Below, piece by piece: positions 15,679 to 23,785 of a stretch of DNA of 57,262 nt. Each line of letters opens with the position of its first letter. Position 1 is the stretch's first letter. A program made the translations under genes and the position numbers. The notes beneath the pieces are model-generated. The model saw only the letters and a list, made by a program, of their open reading frames with translations. It was not told where the DNA came from and made no database searches. Source of the DNA: Pseudomonas entomophila (GTDB lineage: Bacteria > Pseudomonadota > Gammaproteobacteria > Pseudomonadales > Pseudomonadaceae); the NCBI RefSeq assembly GCF_029478665.1, contig NZ_JARPQB010000032.1, positions 1-57,262 on the forward strand, in the 5' to 3' direction.

Positions 15679-18600
15679 ATGCCGCAGTTCTTCATCGACC
15701 GCCCGGTGTTCGCCTGGGTGGTCGCCTTGTTCATCCTCCTGGTCGGCGCCCTGGCCATCCCGCAACTGCCGGTGGCCCAGTACCCCGACGTGGCGCCGCC
15801 ACAGGTGGAAATCTACGCCGTGTACCCGGGCGCCTCGGCGGCGACCATGGACGAGAGCGTGGTCAGCATCATCGAGCAGGAGCTCAACGGTGCCGATAAC
15901 CTGCTCTACTTCGAATCGCAGAGCAGCCTGGGCAACGCCACCATCACTGCCAGCTTCCAGCCTGGCACCAACCCGGACATGGCCCAGGTGGACGTGCAGA
16001 ACCGCCTGAAGGTGATCGAGTCGCGCCTGCCGCGCCCGGTGACGCAACAGGGCTTGCAAGTGGAGAAGGTGTCCACCGGCTTCCTGCTGCTGGCCACCCT
16101 CACCGCCGAGGACGGCAGCCTCGACGAGATCGCCCTGTCGGACATCCTCGCCCGTAACGTGATGAACGAGATCCGCCGTATCAAGGGCGTCGGCAAGGCG
16201 CAGCTGTATGGTTCGGAACGGGCCATGCGCATCTGGATCGACCCGGCGAAACTGGTCGGTTTCAAGCTCACCCCCAATGACGTGGCCGAGGCCATCGCCG
16301 CGCAGAACGCCCAGGTCGCCCCCGGCAGCATCGGCGACCTGCCCAGCCGGCCAACCCAGGAAATCACCGCCAACGTGGTGGTCAAGGGCCAGCTGAGCAC
16401 CCCTGAAGAGTTCGCCGCGATCGTGTTGCGCGCCAACGCCGACGGCTCGACGGTCACCGTCGGCGATGTCGCCCGGGTCGAGATCGGCGCCCAGGAATAC
16501 CAGTACGGCACCCGCCTCAACGGCAAGGCCACCAGCGCCTTCAGCGTCAAGCTGTCGCCCGGCGCCAACGCCATGGAGACCGCGAGCCTGGTCAAGCAGA
16601 AGCTCGACGAGCTGGCGCGCTACTTCCCGGCCGGCGTGAAGTACGACATCCCCTACGACACCTCGCCGTTCGTCAAAGTGTCGATCAAGCAGGTGATCAG
16701 TACCCTGGTCGAGGCCATGGTGCTGGTGTTCGCGGTGATGTTCCTGTTCCTGCAGAACCTGCGCTACACCCTGATCCCGACCCTGGTGGTGCCGGTGGCG
16801 CTGATGGGCACCTTCGCGGTGATGAACGCGCTGGGCTTCTCGATCAACGTGCTGACCCTGTTCGGCATGGTGCTGGCCATCGGCATCCTGGTGGACGACG
16901 CCATCGTCGTGGTGGAGAACGTCGAGCGGATCATGGCCGAGGAAGGCCTGCCGCCGAAGGAGGCCACGCGCAAGGCCATGGGCCAGATCAGCGGCGCCAT
17001 CGTCGGGATCACCCTGGTGCTGGTGGCGGTGTTCCTGCCGATGGCCTTCATGCAGGGCTCGGTGGGGGTGATCTACCAGCAGTTCTCGGTGTCGATGGCG
17101 GTGTCGATCCTGTTCTCGGCGTTCCTCGCCCTGAGCCTCACCCCTGCCCTGTGCGCCACCCTGCTAAAGCCACTGGAGAAAGGCGAACACCATGAGCGCA
17201 AGGACTTCTTCGGCTGGTTCAACCGCCGCTTCGAGGGCATGAGCAACGGCTATGAGCGCTGGGTGACCCACGCGCTGGCCCGCAGCGGTCGTTACCTGTT
17301 GGTCTATGCCGCCTTGGTGGCGGTGCTGGGCTACGGCTTCAGCCAGCTGCCCACCGCCTTCCTGCCCACCGAGGACCAGGGCTACACCATCACCGACATC
17401 CAGCTGCCGCCAGGCGCCAGCCAGGCACGGACCATCGAGGTGGCGCAGCAGATCGAAGCGCACAACACAGAGGAGCCGGGCGTGGCCAACACCACACTGA
17501 TCCTCGGCTTCAGCTTCTCCGGCAGCGGGCAGAACGCGGCACTGGCCTTCACCACGCTCAAGGACTGGTCCGAACGTGGTAGCGACGACAGCGCCCAGGC
17601 CATCGCCGACCGGGCCACGCTGGCTTTCACCCAGTTGAAGGACGCCATCGCCTATGCGGTGCTGCCACCGCCGGTGGACGGCCTGGGCGAGTCGACCGGT
17701 TTCGAGTTCCGCCTGCAAGACCGTGGCGGCATGGGCCACACGGCGCTGATGGCCGCCCGTGACCAACTGCTGGAACAGGCGGGAAAGAGCAAGGTGCTGG
17801 TCAACGTGCGCGAAGCCTCGCTGGCGGAGAGCCCGCAGGTGGAACTGGAGGTCGACCGTCGCCAGGCCAATGCGCTGGGGGTGTCGTTCGCCGACATCGG
17901 CGCGGTGCTCGACACCGCGGTGGGCTCCAACTACGTCAACGACTTCCCCAACCAGGGCCGCATGCAGCGGGTGGTGGTGCAGGCCGAGGGCGACCAGCGC
18001 AGCCAGGTCGAGGACCTGCTGAAGATCCATGTGCGCAACAGCAGCGGCAAGATGGTCCCGCTCGGTGCCTTCGTCAGCGCCCACTGGCGCAGCGGCCCGG
18101 TGCAGTTGACCCGCTACAACGGCTACCCGGCGGTGTCCATCTCCGGCGAACCGGCGGCGGGCCATAGCTCGGGCGAGGCGATGGCCGAGATCGAACGCCT
18201 GGTGGCGCAGCTGCCGGCCGGCGCAGGCCTGGAGTGGACCGGCCTGTCGTTGCAGGAGCGCCTGTCCGGCAGCCAGGCGCCGCTGCTGATGGCCTTGTCG
18301 CTGCTGGTGGTATTCCTGTGCCTGGCCGCGCTGTACGAGAGCTGGTCGATCCCCACCGCGGTGTTGCTGGTGGTACCGCTGGGCGTTTTAGGCGCGGTGC
18401 TGGCGGTGACCCTTCGCGGCCTGCCCAACGACGTGTTCTTCAAGGTCGGGCTGATCACCCTGATCGGTTTGTCGGCGAAGAACGCCATCCTGATCATCGA
18501 GTTCGCCAAGGACCTGGTGGACCAGGGCCACGATGCCGTGGACGCGGCGATCCAGGCCGCGCGCCTGCGCCTGCGCCCCATCGTCATGACCTCGCTGGCG

Positions 18601-18801
18601 TTCATCCTCGGCGTGGTCCCCCTGGCCATCGCCAGCGGCGCCAGCTCGGCCAGCCAGCAGGCAATCGGCACCGGGGTGATCGGCGGCATGCTCAGCGCCA
18701 CGTTTGCCGTGGTGTTCGTGCCGGTGTTCTTCGTGGTGGTGATGCGGTTGGCTGGGCGCAAGCCCGTTAAAGACGGTCTGGCCACCACTCGCGAAGCCTG
18801 A
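15679..18801 (+). CDS. RND multidrug efflux transporter (HAE1 family)
   Basis: A 1040-residue proton-driven inner-membrane pump of the AcrB/MexB class. It starts MPQFFIDRPVFAWVVALFI, has the twelve-helix, two-large-loop layout, and carries the TM4 aspartate pair in GILVDDAIVVVENVER (proton relay) and GLSAKNAILIIEFAKD in the second half. Length is typical. It forms an operon with the adaptor upstream and is followed by an intrinsic terminator at 18828-18861. Control by the divergent two-component system is inferred. Substrates cannot be predicted; many such pumps export hydrophobic antibiotics or solvents. Confidence 0.95.
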   Translation: MPQFFIDRPVFAWVVALFILLVGALAIPQLPVAQYPDVAPPQVEIYAVYPGASAATMDESVVSIIEQELNGADNLLYFESQSSLGNATITASFQPGTNPDMAQVDVQNRLKVIESRLPRPVTQQGLQVEKVSTGFLLLATLTAEDGSLDEIALSDILARNVMNEIRRIKGVGKAQLYGSERAMRIWIDPAKLVGFKLTPNDVAEAIAAQNAQVAPGSIGDLPSRPTQEITANVVVKGQLSTPEEFAAIVLRANADGSTVTVGDVARVEIGAQEYQYGTRLNGKATSAFSVKLSPGANAMETASLVKQKLDELARYFPAGVKYDIPYDTSPFVKVSIKQVISTLVEAMVLVFAVMFLFLQNLRYTLIPTLVVPVALMGTFAVMNALGFSINVLTLFGMVLAIGILVDDAIVVVENVERIMAEEGLPPKEATRKAMGQISGAIVGITLVLVAVFLPMAFMQGSVGVIYQQFSVSMAVSILFSAFLALSLTPALCATLLKPLEKGEHHERKDFFGWFNRRFEGMSNGYERWVTHALARSGRYLLVYAALVAVLGYGFSQLPTAFLPTEDQGYTITDIQLPPGASQARTIEVAQQIEAHNTEEPGVANTTLILGFSFSGSGQNAALAFTTLKDWSERGSDDSAQAIADRATLAFTQLKDAIAYAVLPPPVDGLGESTGFEFRLQDRGGMGHTALMAARDQLLEQAGKSKVLVNVREASLAESPQVELEVDRRQANALGVSFADIGAVLDTAVGSNYVNDFPNQGRMQRVVVQAEGDQRSQVEDLLKIHVRNSSGKMVPLGAFVSAHWRSGPVQLTRYNGYPAVSISGEPAAGHSSGEAMAEIERLVAQLPAGAGLEWTGLSLQERLSGSQAPLLMALSLLVVFLCLAALYESWSIPTAVLLVVPLGVLGAVLAVTLRGLPNDVFFKVGLITLIGLSAKNAILIIEFAKDLVDQGHDAVDAAIQAARLRLRPIVMTSLAFILGVVPLAIASGASSASQQAIGTGVIGGMLSATFAVVFVPVFFVVVMRLAGRKPVKDGLATTREA

Positions 18802-18827
18802 CTGGACAGGCGCCCCGTTGAATGAGA

Positions 18828-18861
18828 GGGTTCCCGGCATCGACTGCCCGGAACCCTTTTT
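18828..18861 (+). terminator. Intrinsic terminator after the RND operon, abutting mobA
   Basis: GGGTTCC pairs with GGAACCC (7 bp, extended by two GC pairs beyond a bulged C) and is followed by TTTTT at 18857-18861. The mobA ATG begins two bases after this T run, leaving no space for a separate promoter. Confidence 0.7.
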
Positions 18862-18862
18862 C

Positions 18863-19438
18863 ATGCCCATTGCCCTTCCCCCCTGCTCCATCCTCATCCT
18901 CGCCGGTGGCCGTGGCCAGCGCATGGGCGGCCGCGACAAGGGCCTGGTGCCCTGGCACGGCGAACCGCTGGTGGCCCATGTGCAACACGTGGTGCGCGAG
19001 TTCTCCGACGATGTGGTGATTTCCTGCAACCGCAACCAGGACCGTTACGCCCTCTACGCAGACCAGTTGGTGTCGGATGCCGAGGCGGACTTCCCCGGGC
19101 CGCTGGCCGGGGTGATCGCCGGGCTGAAGGCGGCGCGGCATGAATGGGTGGTGATGCTGGCGTGCGATGCGCCGCTGATTGACCAGGCGCTGATCGAGGA
19201 TTTGTTGAGGTTGGCTGTCGAGCATGGCAGCGCGGCCATGGTGCGCCAGGGGGGATACTGGCAACCGATGTTCAGCGTGCTGCCGCGCCGGGTGCTGCCG
19301 ATGCTGGAGCAAGCGTGGGCGACGGGTGAACGCAGCCTGCAGAAAGCCTTGCTGGGGGCGGTACCCGTACAGGCGCTGGAATGCATGGACAATGACCAAC
19401 GGCTGAGCAACTTCAACAGCCCGGAGCTTTTGCAGTGA
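18863..19438 (+). CDS. mobA: Molybdenum cofactor guanylyltransferase
   Basis: MobA transfers GMP from GTP to molybdopterin to make the Mo-bis-MGD cofactor in the cytoplasm. The 191-residue protein has the nucleotidyltransferase signature LAGGRGQRMGGRDKGL near the N-terminus, GPLAGVIAGL, and the metal-binding CDAPL. The ATG at 18863 is chosen by family length. A TTG 45 bases upstream is in frame, but it lies in front of the terminator hairpin, and neither start has a good ribosome-binding site. Because the terminator of the RND operon ends immediately before the ATG, expression by read-through or from an internal promoter is implied. Confidence 0.9.
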   Translation: MPIALPPCSILILAGGRGQRMGGRDKGLVPWHGEPLVAHVQHVVREFSDDVVISCNRNQDRYALYADQLVSDAEADFPGPLAGVIAGLKAARHEWVVMLACDAPLIDQALIEDLLRLAVEHGSAAMVRQGGYWQPMFSVLPRRVLPMLEQAWATGERSLQKALLGAVPVQALECMDNDQRLSNFNSPELLQ

Positions 19439-19463
19439 TCACCGCTGTGGTCGACGCGAACCT

Positions 19464-19617
19464 TTAGGCGCCGGCTTGCCGGCTCATCGGTTGCAGCGTG
19501 GCGGGGCGTCAGCAGCGCAAGACGATTAACCGAGTATTACCATCAAGGCGGTCACCGGTACCCTTCCGGGCATGACTGGCCAGGAACAAACCTGTAGGAG
19601 CGGATTCATCCGCGATG
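19464..19617. repeat. Degenerate REP elements downstream of mobA
   Basis: A decayed REP-like palindrome (GCCGGCTTGCCGGC near 19470) and a second copy of the other REP subtype (CCTGTAGGAGCGGATTCATCCGCGATG, 19591-19617, given here in full only by position and ends). The 273-base gap between mobA and the convergent solute-binding gene holds nothing else that I recognise. Confidence 0.5.
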
Positions 19618-19711
19618 CGCCGCACGGGCGGCGCTCGATTTCAACACCGCTGCATGACGCTCGCCTGGCACTTGGCCGCCCCGGTGATCTTTCCCGACCT
19701 TCTACCGAGGC

Positions 19712-20515
19712 TCACTCCTGGTGCTGCTGTTGCTTCCACAACGCCAGGTTCTGCGCCAGCCACTGCTCGGGCAACGGGCTGGCAACGATCTCCTGCATCT
19801 TTTCCGCCATTTGCTTGCGCAGGGCCGGCTGGTTGCAGGGCACATTGCGCGACAGCGCCAGGTAAAGGCCCTCGCTGGAAACCGGTGGGTCCAGTACTTC
19901 CAGGCGCTTTTCCATGGCCAAGGTCTCGGCCAGCGCCATGCCGGGGTAACGCTCGTAGATCACATAGTCGTTGCGCTTGAGCAGCAGCTTCTGGAACGCC
20001 TGCGCCGCGCTGGGCACCGCCTCGAGGTTGAGGTTGGCCCGGGCGTAGTCGTCGAACTGCTGGCCGTAGCTGTTGTTGACCAACGTGCCTCCGCTACGCC
20101 CTTTCAAGTCCGCCCAGCCCGAATAGGCGAAGCCATCGCCCTGGCGCACCCAGACCACGCTGGGTGTGTCGAGGAATGCCGGCTTGATGAAATCCATGAC
20201 CTGCTGACGCGCCCGGGTCAGGAAATACCCGGCCAGCATGTCGATGCGCCCGGTGCGCACTTCTTCCTGGGCCCGCGACCAGGGGCCGGCATACACCACA
20301 TCGACCACCAGCCCCAGTTCTTCGGCCAGGTGCTTGAGCAGGTCGGCGTTGGCACCAATCAATTGTCCCGGATTATGCGGATCTCGCCAGAGATAAGGAG
20401 GATACTCGGGGTTGCCCGTCGCCTTCAGGTGCCGGCAGTCGTCTGCCGCCTGCGCGCCCATGGCCGTCAGCGCCAGGACCAGGCACAGTGACCGGCCCAC
20501 ATTACGTCCGCTCAT
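19712..20515 (-). CDS. Periplasmic solute-binding protein, family 3-like
   Basis: A 267-residue protein with a signal peptide (cleavage near AQA-AD) and the two-lobed fold of polar amino-acid binding proteins. Key segments are GNPEYPPYLWRDP, GANADLLKHLAEELGL, GRIDMLAGYFLTRARQQVMDF and GGTLVNNSYGQQFDDY. No ABC permease or ATPase gene is adjacent, so it is an orphan binding protein. Such proteins can act as periplasmic sensors or feed a remote transporter. The ligand is unknown. Confidence 0.82.
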   Translation of the reverse strand: MSGRNVGRSLCLVLALTAMGAQAADDCRHLKATGNPEYPPYLWRDPHNPGQLIGANADLLKHLAEELGLVVDVVYAGPWSRAQEEVRTGRIDMLAGYFLTRARQQVMDFIKPAFLDTPSVVWVRQGDGFAYSGWADLKGRSGGTLVNNSYGQQFDDYARANLNLEAVPSAAQAFQKLLLKRNDYVIYERYPGMALAETLAMEKRLEVLDPPVSSEGLYLALSRNVPCNQPALRKQMAEKMQEIVASPLPEQWLAQNLALWKQQQHQE

Positions 20516-20740
20516 TTTGCGACCCTCGGCTCATTTGACATTTGCTGGAAGTGAGTGGACGGGGTCCGCTGCCCTTCAGGGCACAAATGGCATATTCTGC
20601 ACGACAAATGGCCACTAGCCACTCCCCACTTGAGCCTCTGTGCTGCGGTACATCGTCACGCTGCGCCGACTGGGTGAAACGGCTAAGCTGAACAGGCCGA
20701 TTTCACACAGGCTCAAGGCCTGTCCAGCAAGGGCTTTGAC

Positions 20741-21019
20741 ATGACCGACAGACCTGCCTCCTGGCTATTGCTCTGCACCCTCGCCCTGGGCTTGGCCATT
20801 GCCGCGGGCTGCTCCAGCAAAGCCCGTTACGCAACCGTCAACGCCGGCTCCAACTGCTATGCCAAGGCCATCCCCAGCAATGGTGAAGGTGGCCTGGCCT
20901 TCGGCAACACCCTGGCCATGGCACGCAAGAAGTCCATGGACAGTTGCATGCGCTACGCCAGCCGCTCCGGCGGCACACCTGGCACCTGCCAGGTGGTGCT
21001 CGCCCAGTGCAAGCGCTAG
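20741..21019 (+). CDS. Small lipoprotein of unknown function
   Basis: A 92-residue protein with a hydrophobic signal sequence and a lipobox (IAAGC-SS), so it is probably lipid-anchored. The mature part is short, with three further cysteines (NCYAK, DSCMRYA, TCQVV) plus one near the end (QCKR), which would allow two disulfides in the periplasm. The stop codon TAG is shared with the convergent hydrolase gene: the palindrome CTAG encodes the stop of both. I do not recognise a family. Confidence 0.75.
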   Translation: MTDRPASWLLLCTLALGLAIAAGCSSKARYATVNAGSNCYAKAIPSNGEGGLAFGNTLAMARKKSMDSCMRYASRSGGTPGTCQVVLAQCKR

Positions 21020-21708
21020 CTCAGCGCCTTCACCGCCTCGTCGATCAGGTTCGCCACATCACCCGCCCTTGACGCGAGGGAGGCATGGCTGGCATCCAGC
21101 GTGATAACCTTCTTCGCCTTCAGTCGATCAGCCATCTTGCGTTGGTTGTCCGGGTGGATCATGTGGTCGGCGCTGGAGATCTGGTACCAGGACGGCTTGT
21201 GCTTCCACGCTGGGTTGCTGATGGTGTCGCCAAAGGTGCTGGCCAGCGGCGCCTTCTGTGTTACCCCCATGACCAGTCCATCATCCTTCGGCAGATCCTG
21301 GCAGAAGCTCTCGTGGAACTTGTCGGCCTTGAGCCATAGATAACCATCGCTGTCCGGCGCCAGGTTTGCTGCTGCGGCTGGCAGATGCTCCTGTGTGATA
21401 GCTCCAGGGCTTTCGCCCGCGTCCGGCGCGAACGCGGCAATGTAGACAAGCCCCTTCACATTGACCGCATTGCCCGCCTCGGTGATGACCGCGCCACCAT
21501 AGGAGTGCCCTACCAGCACCACCGGCCCCTCGATCTGCGCGACTACCTTGCGGGTGCGTTCGACATCGTCGGCCAAGGACGTCAGTGGCATTTCCACGGC
21601 GCGCAGGCCGCTGTGGCCCTTGCGATCCAACTCGACGATCACCCGCCCCCAATGGGCGGCTCCGCCCCAGAAACCGTGAACCAGGACAACGGTAGGTTTG
21701 GTGCTCAT
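21016..21708 (-). CDS. Alpha/beta hydrolase
   Basis: A 230-residue alpha/beta-hydrolase-fold protein without signal peptide. HGFWGGAAHW forms the oxyanion region, the nucleophile elbow is GHSYGG (Ser), and the late DASHAS segment supplies the catalytic His. It resembles small EstC-like or salicylate-esterase-like hydrolases. The ATG at 21708 has GAGGGAA upstream and fits family starts better than the in-frame codon 48 bases earlier. Convergent with the lipoprotein gene, overlapping it by four bases. The substrate is unknown. Confidence 0.85.
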   Translation of the reverse strand: MSTKPTVVLVHGFWGGAAHWGRVIVELDRKGHSGLRAVEMPLTSLADDVERTRKVVAQIEGPVVLVGHSYGGAVITEAGNAVNVKGLVYIAAFAPDAGESPGAITQEHLPAAAANLAPDSDGYLWLKADKFHESFCQDLPKDDGLVMGVTQKAPLASTFGDTISNPAWKHKPSWYQISSADHMIHPDNQRKMADRLKAKKVITLDASHASLASRAGDVANLIDEAVKALS

Positions 21709-21866
21709 GAAGGCATTCCCTCGTAGGGTGGCATGGCTGGAAAGTGGGTGCGTCACACCCGTCGAAACAGCATAGGTGAGTGGTGCAATGGCGATAGATC
21801 AAAGCCATTGGCCGCCGCCCGCGCTCATTCCCAAAGCCACTGGATTCGTGCGCCTCGATCCCGAGC

Positions 21867-21882
21867 TTGACGTATACGTAAA
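21867..21882. promoter_or_regulatory. Palindromic operator and promoter of liuR-mvaB
   Basis: TTGACGTATACGTAAA contains the perfect palindrome ACGTATACGT (21870-21879) and overlaps a TTGACG -35 hexamer. A weak -10 (TAGGTT or GGTTAT) lies 18-20 bases downstream, the long spacing typical of MerR-type promoters. Autoregulation by the adjacent LiuR-like protein is likely. Confidence 0.55.
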
Positions 21883-21924
21883 CCTGGCTTTAGGTTATCC
21901 CCATTCCACCCGCCGAGCCCCAGC

Positions 21925-22326
21925 ATGACCAGCCAGACCTACAGCATTTCCGACCTCTCCCGCGAACTGGACATCACCACCCGCGCCATTCGCTTCTACG
22001 AGGAGCAGGGCTTGCTCAGCCCCGAGCGCCGAGGCCTGGAGCGCATCTACTCGGCCCGCGACAAAGTCACCCTCAAGCTGATCCTGCGCGGCAAGCGCAT
22101 CGGTTTCTCGCTGGCCGAGTGCCGTGAGCTGATCGGCCTGTACGACCCTACCGGCGGCAACCTCAAGCAGCTCAACAGCATGCTCGCCAAGATTGCCGAA
22201 CGTCGCGCCCAACTGGAGCAGCAGATGCTCGACATCCAGCAGATGCACCTGGAGCTGGACACCGCCCAGGAGCGCTGCGAGCAAGCCCTGGCCGCCACCC
22301 TGAACCAGCAGCACCCCAACCGTTGA
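21925..22326 (+). CDS. liuR: MerR-family regulator of branched-chain catabolism
   Basis: A 133-residue MerR-type regulator with an N-terminal winged helix (YSISDLSRELDITTRAIRFYEEQGLL) and a C-terminal coiled-coil dimerisation helix (LNSMLAKIAERRAQLEQQMLDI), without the Cys ligands of metal-sensing relatives. LiuR proteins control the leucine/isoterpenoid utilisation genes. It slightly overlaps the extended reading frame of mvaB and lies 20 bases from the mvaB ATG, so the two are one operon. The other liu genes (liuABCD) are not in this window. Confidence 0.85.
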   Translation: MTSQTYSISDLSRELDITTRAIRFYEEQGLLSPERRGLERIYSARDKVTLKLILRGKRIGFSLAECRELIGLYDPTGGNLKQLNSMLAKIAERRAQLEQQMLDIQQMHLELDTAQERCEQALAATLNQQHPNR

Positions 22327-22346
22327 CCCGCCACAGGAACCCCGCC

Positions 22347-23246
22347 ATGTCATTGCCAGAAAAAGTCCGCCTGGTCGAAGTCGGCCCGCGCGACGGCCTG
22401 CAGAACGAAGCCCAGCCCATCAGCGTCGCCGACAAGGTGCGACTGGTGGACGACCTTACCGATGCGGGGCTCGGCTATATAGAAGTGGGCAGCTTCGTTT
22501 CGCCCAAATGGGTACCGCAGATGGCCGGTTCCGCCGAGGTGTTCGCCGGTATCGAACAACGTCCAGGCGTTACCTACGCGGCGCTGGCGCCCAACCTGCG
22601 CGGTTTCGAGGATGCCTTGGCAGCTGGCGTGAAGGAAGTGGCGGTGTTCGCCGCGGCCTCCGAGGCATTCTCCCAACGCAATATCAACTGTTCGATCAGT
22701 GACAGCCTCAAGCGCTTCGAGCCGATCATGGAGGCTGCACGCAGCCACGGTGTCCGGGTCCGCGGCTATGTATCCTGCGTGCTCGGCTGCCCTTACGAGG
22801 GGGCGATCAAGGCCGAGCAGGTCGCCCCGGTGGCCCGCGCCCTGCACGACATGGGCTGCTACGAGGTGTCGCTCGGCGACACCATCGGCACCGGTACCGC
22901 CGGCGATACCCGCCGCCTGTTCGAGGTGGTCGCGGCCCAGGTGCCCCGCGGGCAACTGGCCGGGCATTTCCACGATACCTACGGCCAGGCCCTGGCCAAC
23001 GTCTACGCCGGCCTGCTCGAAGGCATCGCAGTGTTCGACAGCTCGGTGGCCGGCCTGGGCGGCTGCCCCTACGCCAAGGGCGCCACCGGTAACGTTGCGA
23101 CCGAGGATGTGGTGTACCTGATGCACGGCTTGGGTATCGACACCGGCATCGACCTCGACCGCCTGATCGCCGCGGGATTGCGGATCAGCGAAGTGCTCGG
23201 CCGGGCCACGGGATCGCGGGTGGCGCGGGCGCGTGGGGCGCGCTGA
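22347..23246 (+). CDS. mvaB: Hydroxymethylglutaryl-CoA lyase
   Basis: Cleaves HMG-CoA to acetoacetate and acetyl-CoA, the last step of leucine degradation. The 299-residue TIM-barrel protein has VGPRDGLQNE near the N-terminus, GDTIGTGT, HFHDTYGQALANV (metal-binding His), and the active-site signature SSVAGLGGCPYAKGATGN with the catalytic cysteine. The ATG at 22347 has AGGAA upstream. It is co-transcribed with liuR. Upstream pathway enzymes are absent here, so this lyase either completes a pathway encoded elsewhere or duplicates one. Confidence 0.95.
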   Translation: MSLPEKVRLVEVGPRDGLQNEAQPISVADKVRLVDDLTDAGLGYIEVGSFVSPKWVPQMAGSAEVFAGIEQRPGVTYAALAPNLRGFEDALAAGVKEVAVFAAASEAFSQRNINCSISDSLKRFEPIMEAARSHGVRVRGYVSCVLGCPYEGAIKAEQVAPVARALHDMGCYEVSLGDTIGTGTAGDTRRLFEVVAAQVPRGQLAGHFHDTYGQALANVYAGLLEGIAVFDSSVAGLGGCPYAKGATGNVATEDVVYLMHGLGIDTGIDLDRLIAAGLRISEVLGRATGSRVARARGAR

Positions 23247-23278
23247 GTCACACGAATGTCACGCATCTGTGGGTGGAG

Positions 23279-23319
23279 TGTTACCGCCCACGGGGCGCCC
23301 AGGGAAAAATCGGGTAACA
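23279..23319. promoter_or_regulatory. CbrB-like inverted half-sites upstream of crcY
   Basis: TGTTAC (23279-23284) and GTAACA (23314-23319) are inverted repeats spaced by 29 bases, about 83-125 bases upstream of the sigma-54 promoter. TGTTAC/GTAACA half-sites are known for CbrB, the enhancer-binding activator of crc RNAs. The spacing differs from what I recall for the consensus, so the match is tentative. Confidence 0.45.
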
Positions 23320-23401
23320 GGGAAACAATTCGACAGAATTTCACCCTGATGGATTCTCGGCATTTTCAGCAAGCTGTTGATTTTAAAGGATTTTAAAAAG
23401 T

Positions 23402-23417
23402 TGGCACGCCATCTGCT
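23402..23417 (+). promoter_or_regulatory. Sigma-54 promoter of crcY
   Basis: TGGCACGCCATCTGCT carries GG at -24 and GC at -12 with the exact 10-base interval. The predicted RNA start is near 23427. Confidence 0.8.
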
Positions 23418-23426
23418 TTGTCTATG

Positions 23427-23785
23427 GCATAACAAGAACAAAAAACGCGACAACCAATAAGAACAATAGAGAACGGCTCTGACATAACAAGAACAACACG
23501 GCAGAGGCGTAGCAAGCAGATTTTTTTGGAGTCGACGTGCTTTTCAGGGGCTCTCCCCGCAACCTGACACAGAACAATAAAACTACCTGCAAGGTAGCGG
23601 CAGTCACGGTTGGATCACGTTGGATGAACGCAGGTCAGCGCTCAAAAAAATACGTTTGCTCTTGGCCCCGGTTAGGGGCCCTGCGGTACCGAGACAACGG
23701 CTGACAAAAACAACAACAGGCCCGTCTCCAATAATAATAAAAGAGCAGGCAACAACGCTTTGAGGGGAGCTTCGGCTCCCCTCAG
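23427..23785 (+). ncRNA. crcY: CrcY small RNA (Hfq/Crc-sequestering)
   Basis: A roughly 360-base untranslated RNA in the 535-base gap between mvaB and the mgtC-like gene, the position where P. putida carries crcY. It has at least six A-rich Hfq/Crc binding motifs of AACAAGAACAA type, at about 23431-23445, 23455-23469, 23484-23498, 23571-23583, 23703-23717 and 23728-23743. It starts at a sigma-54 promoter and ends in a stable UUCG-capped hairpin. CrcY and CrcZ titrate Hfq/Crc away from catabolic mRNAs and so relieve catabolite repression when CbrAB is active. The exact ends are predicted. Confidence 0.88.
23761..23784. terminator. UUCG-capped hairpin ending crcY and overlapping the mgtC-like stop codon
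   Basis: GAGGGGAGC and GCTCCCCTC form a 9-bp stem (plus one AT pair) around TTCG. It ends crcY on the plus strand, and its right arm contains the TGA stop of the convergent gene. There is no U tract on either side, so the end may arise by processing or Rho. Confidence 0.65.

Noticed and set aside
18818..18862. mobA starting at TTG 18818
   Set aside because: The extra 15 codons are encoded by the terminator hairpin and are not part of the MobA family N-terminus; kept only as an alternative.
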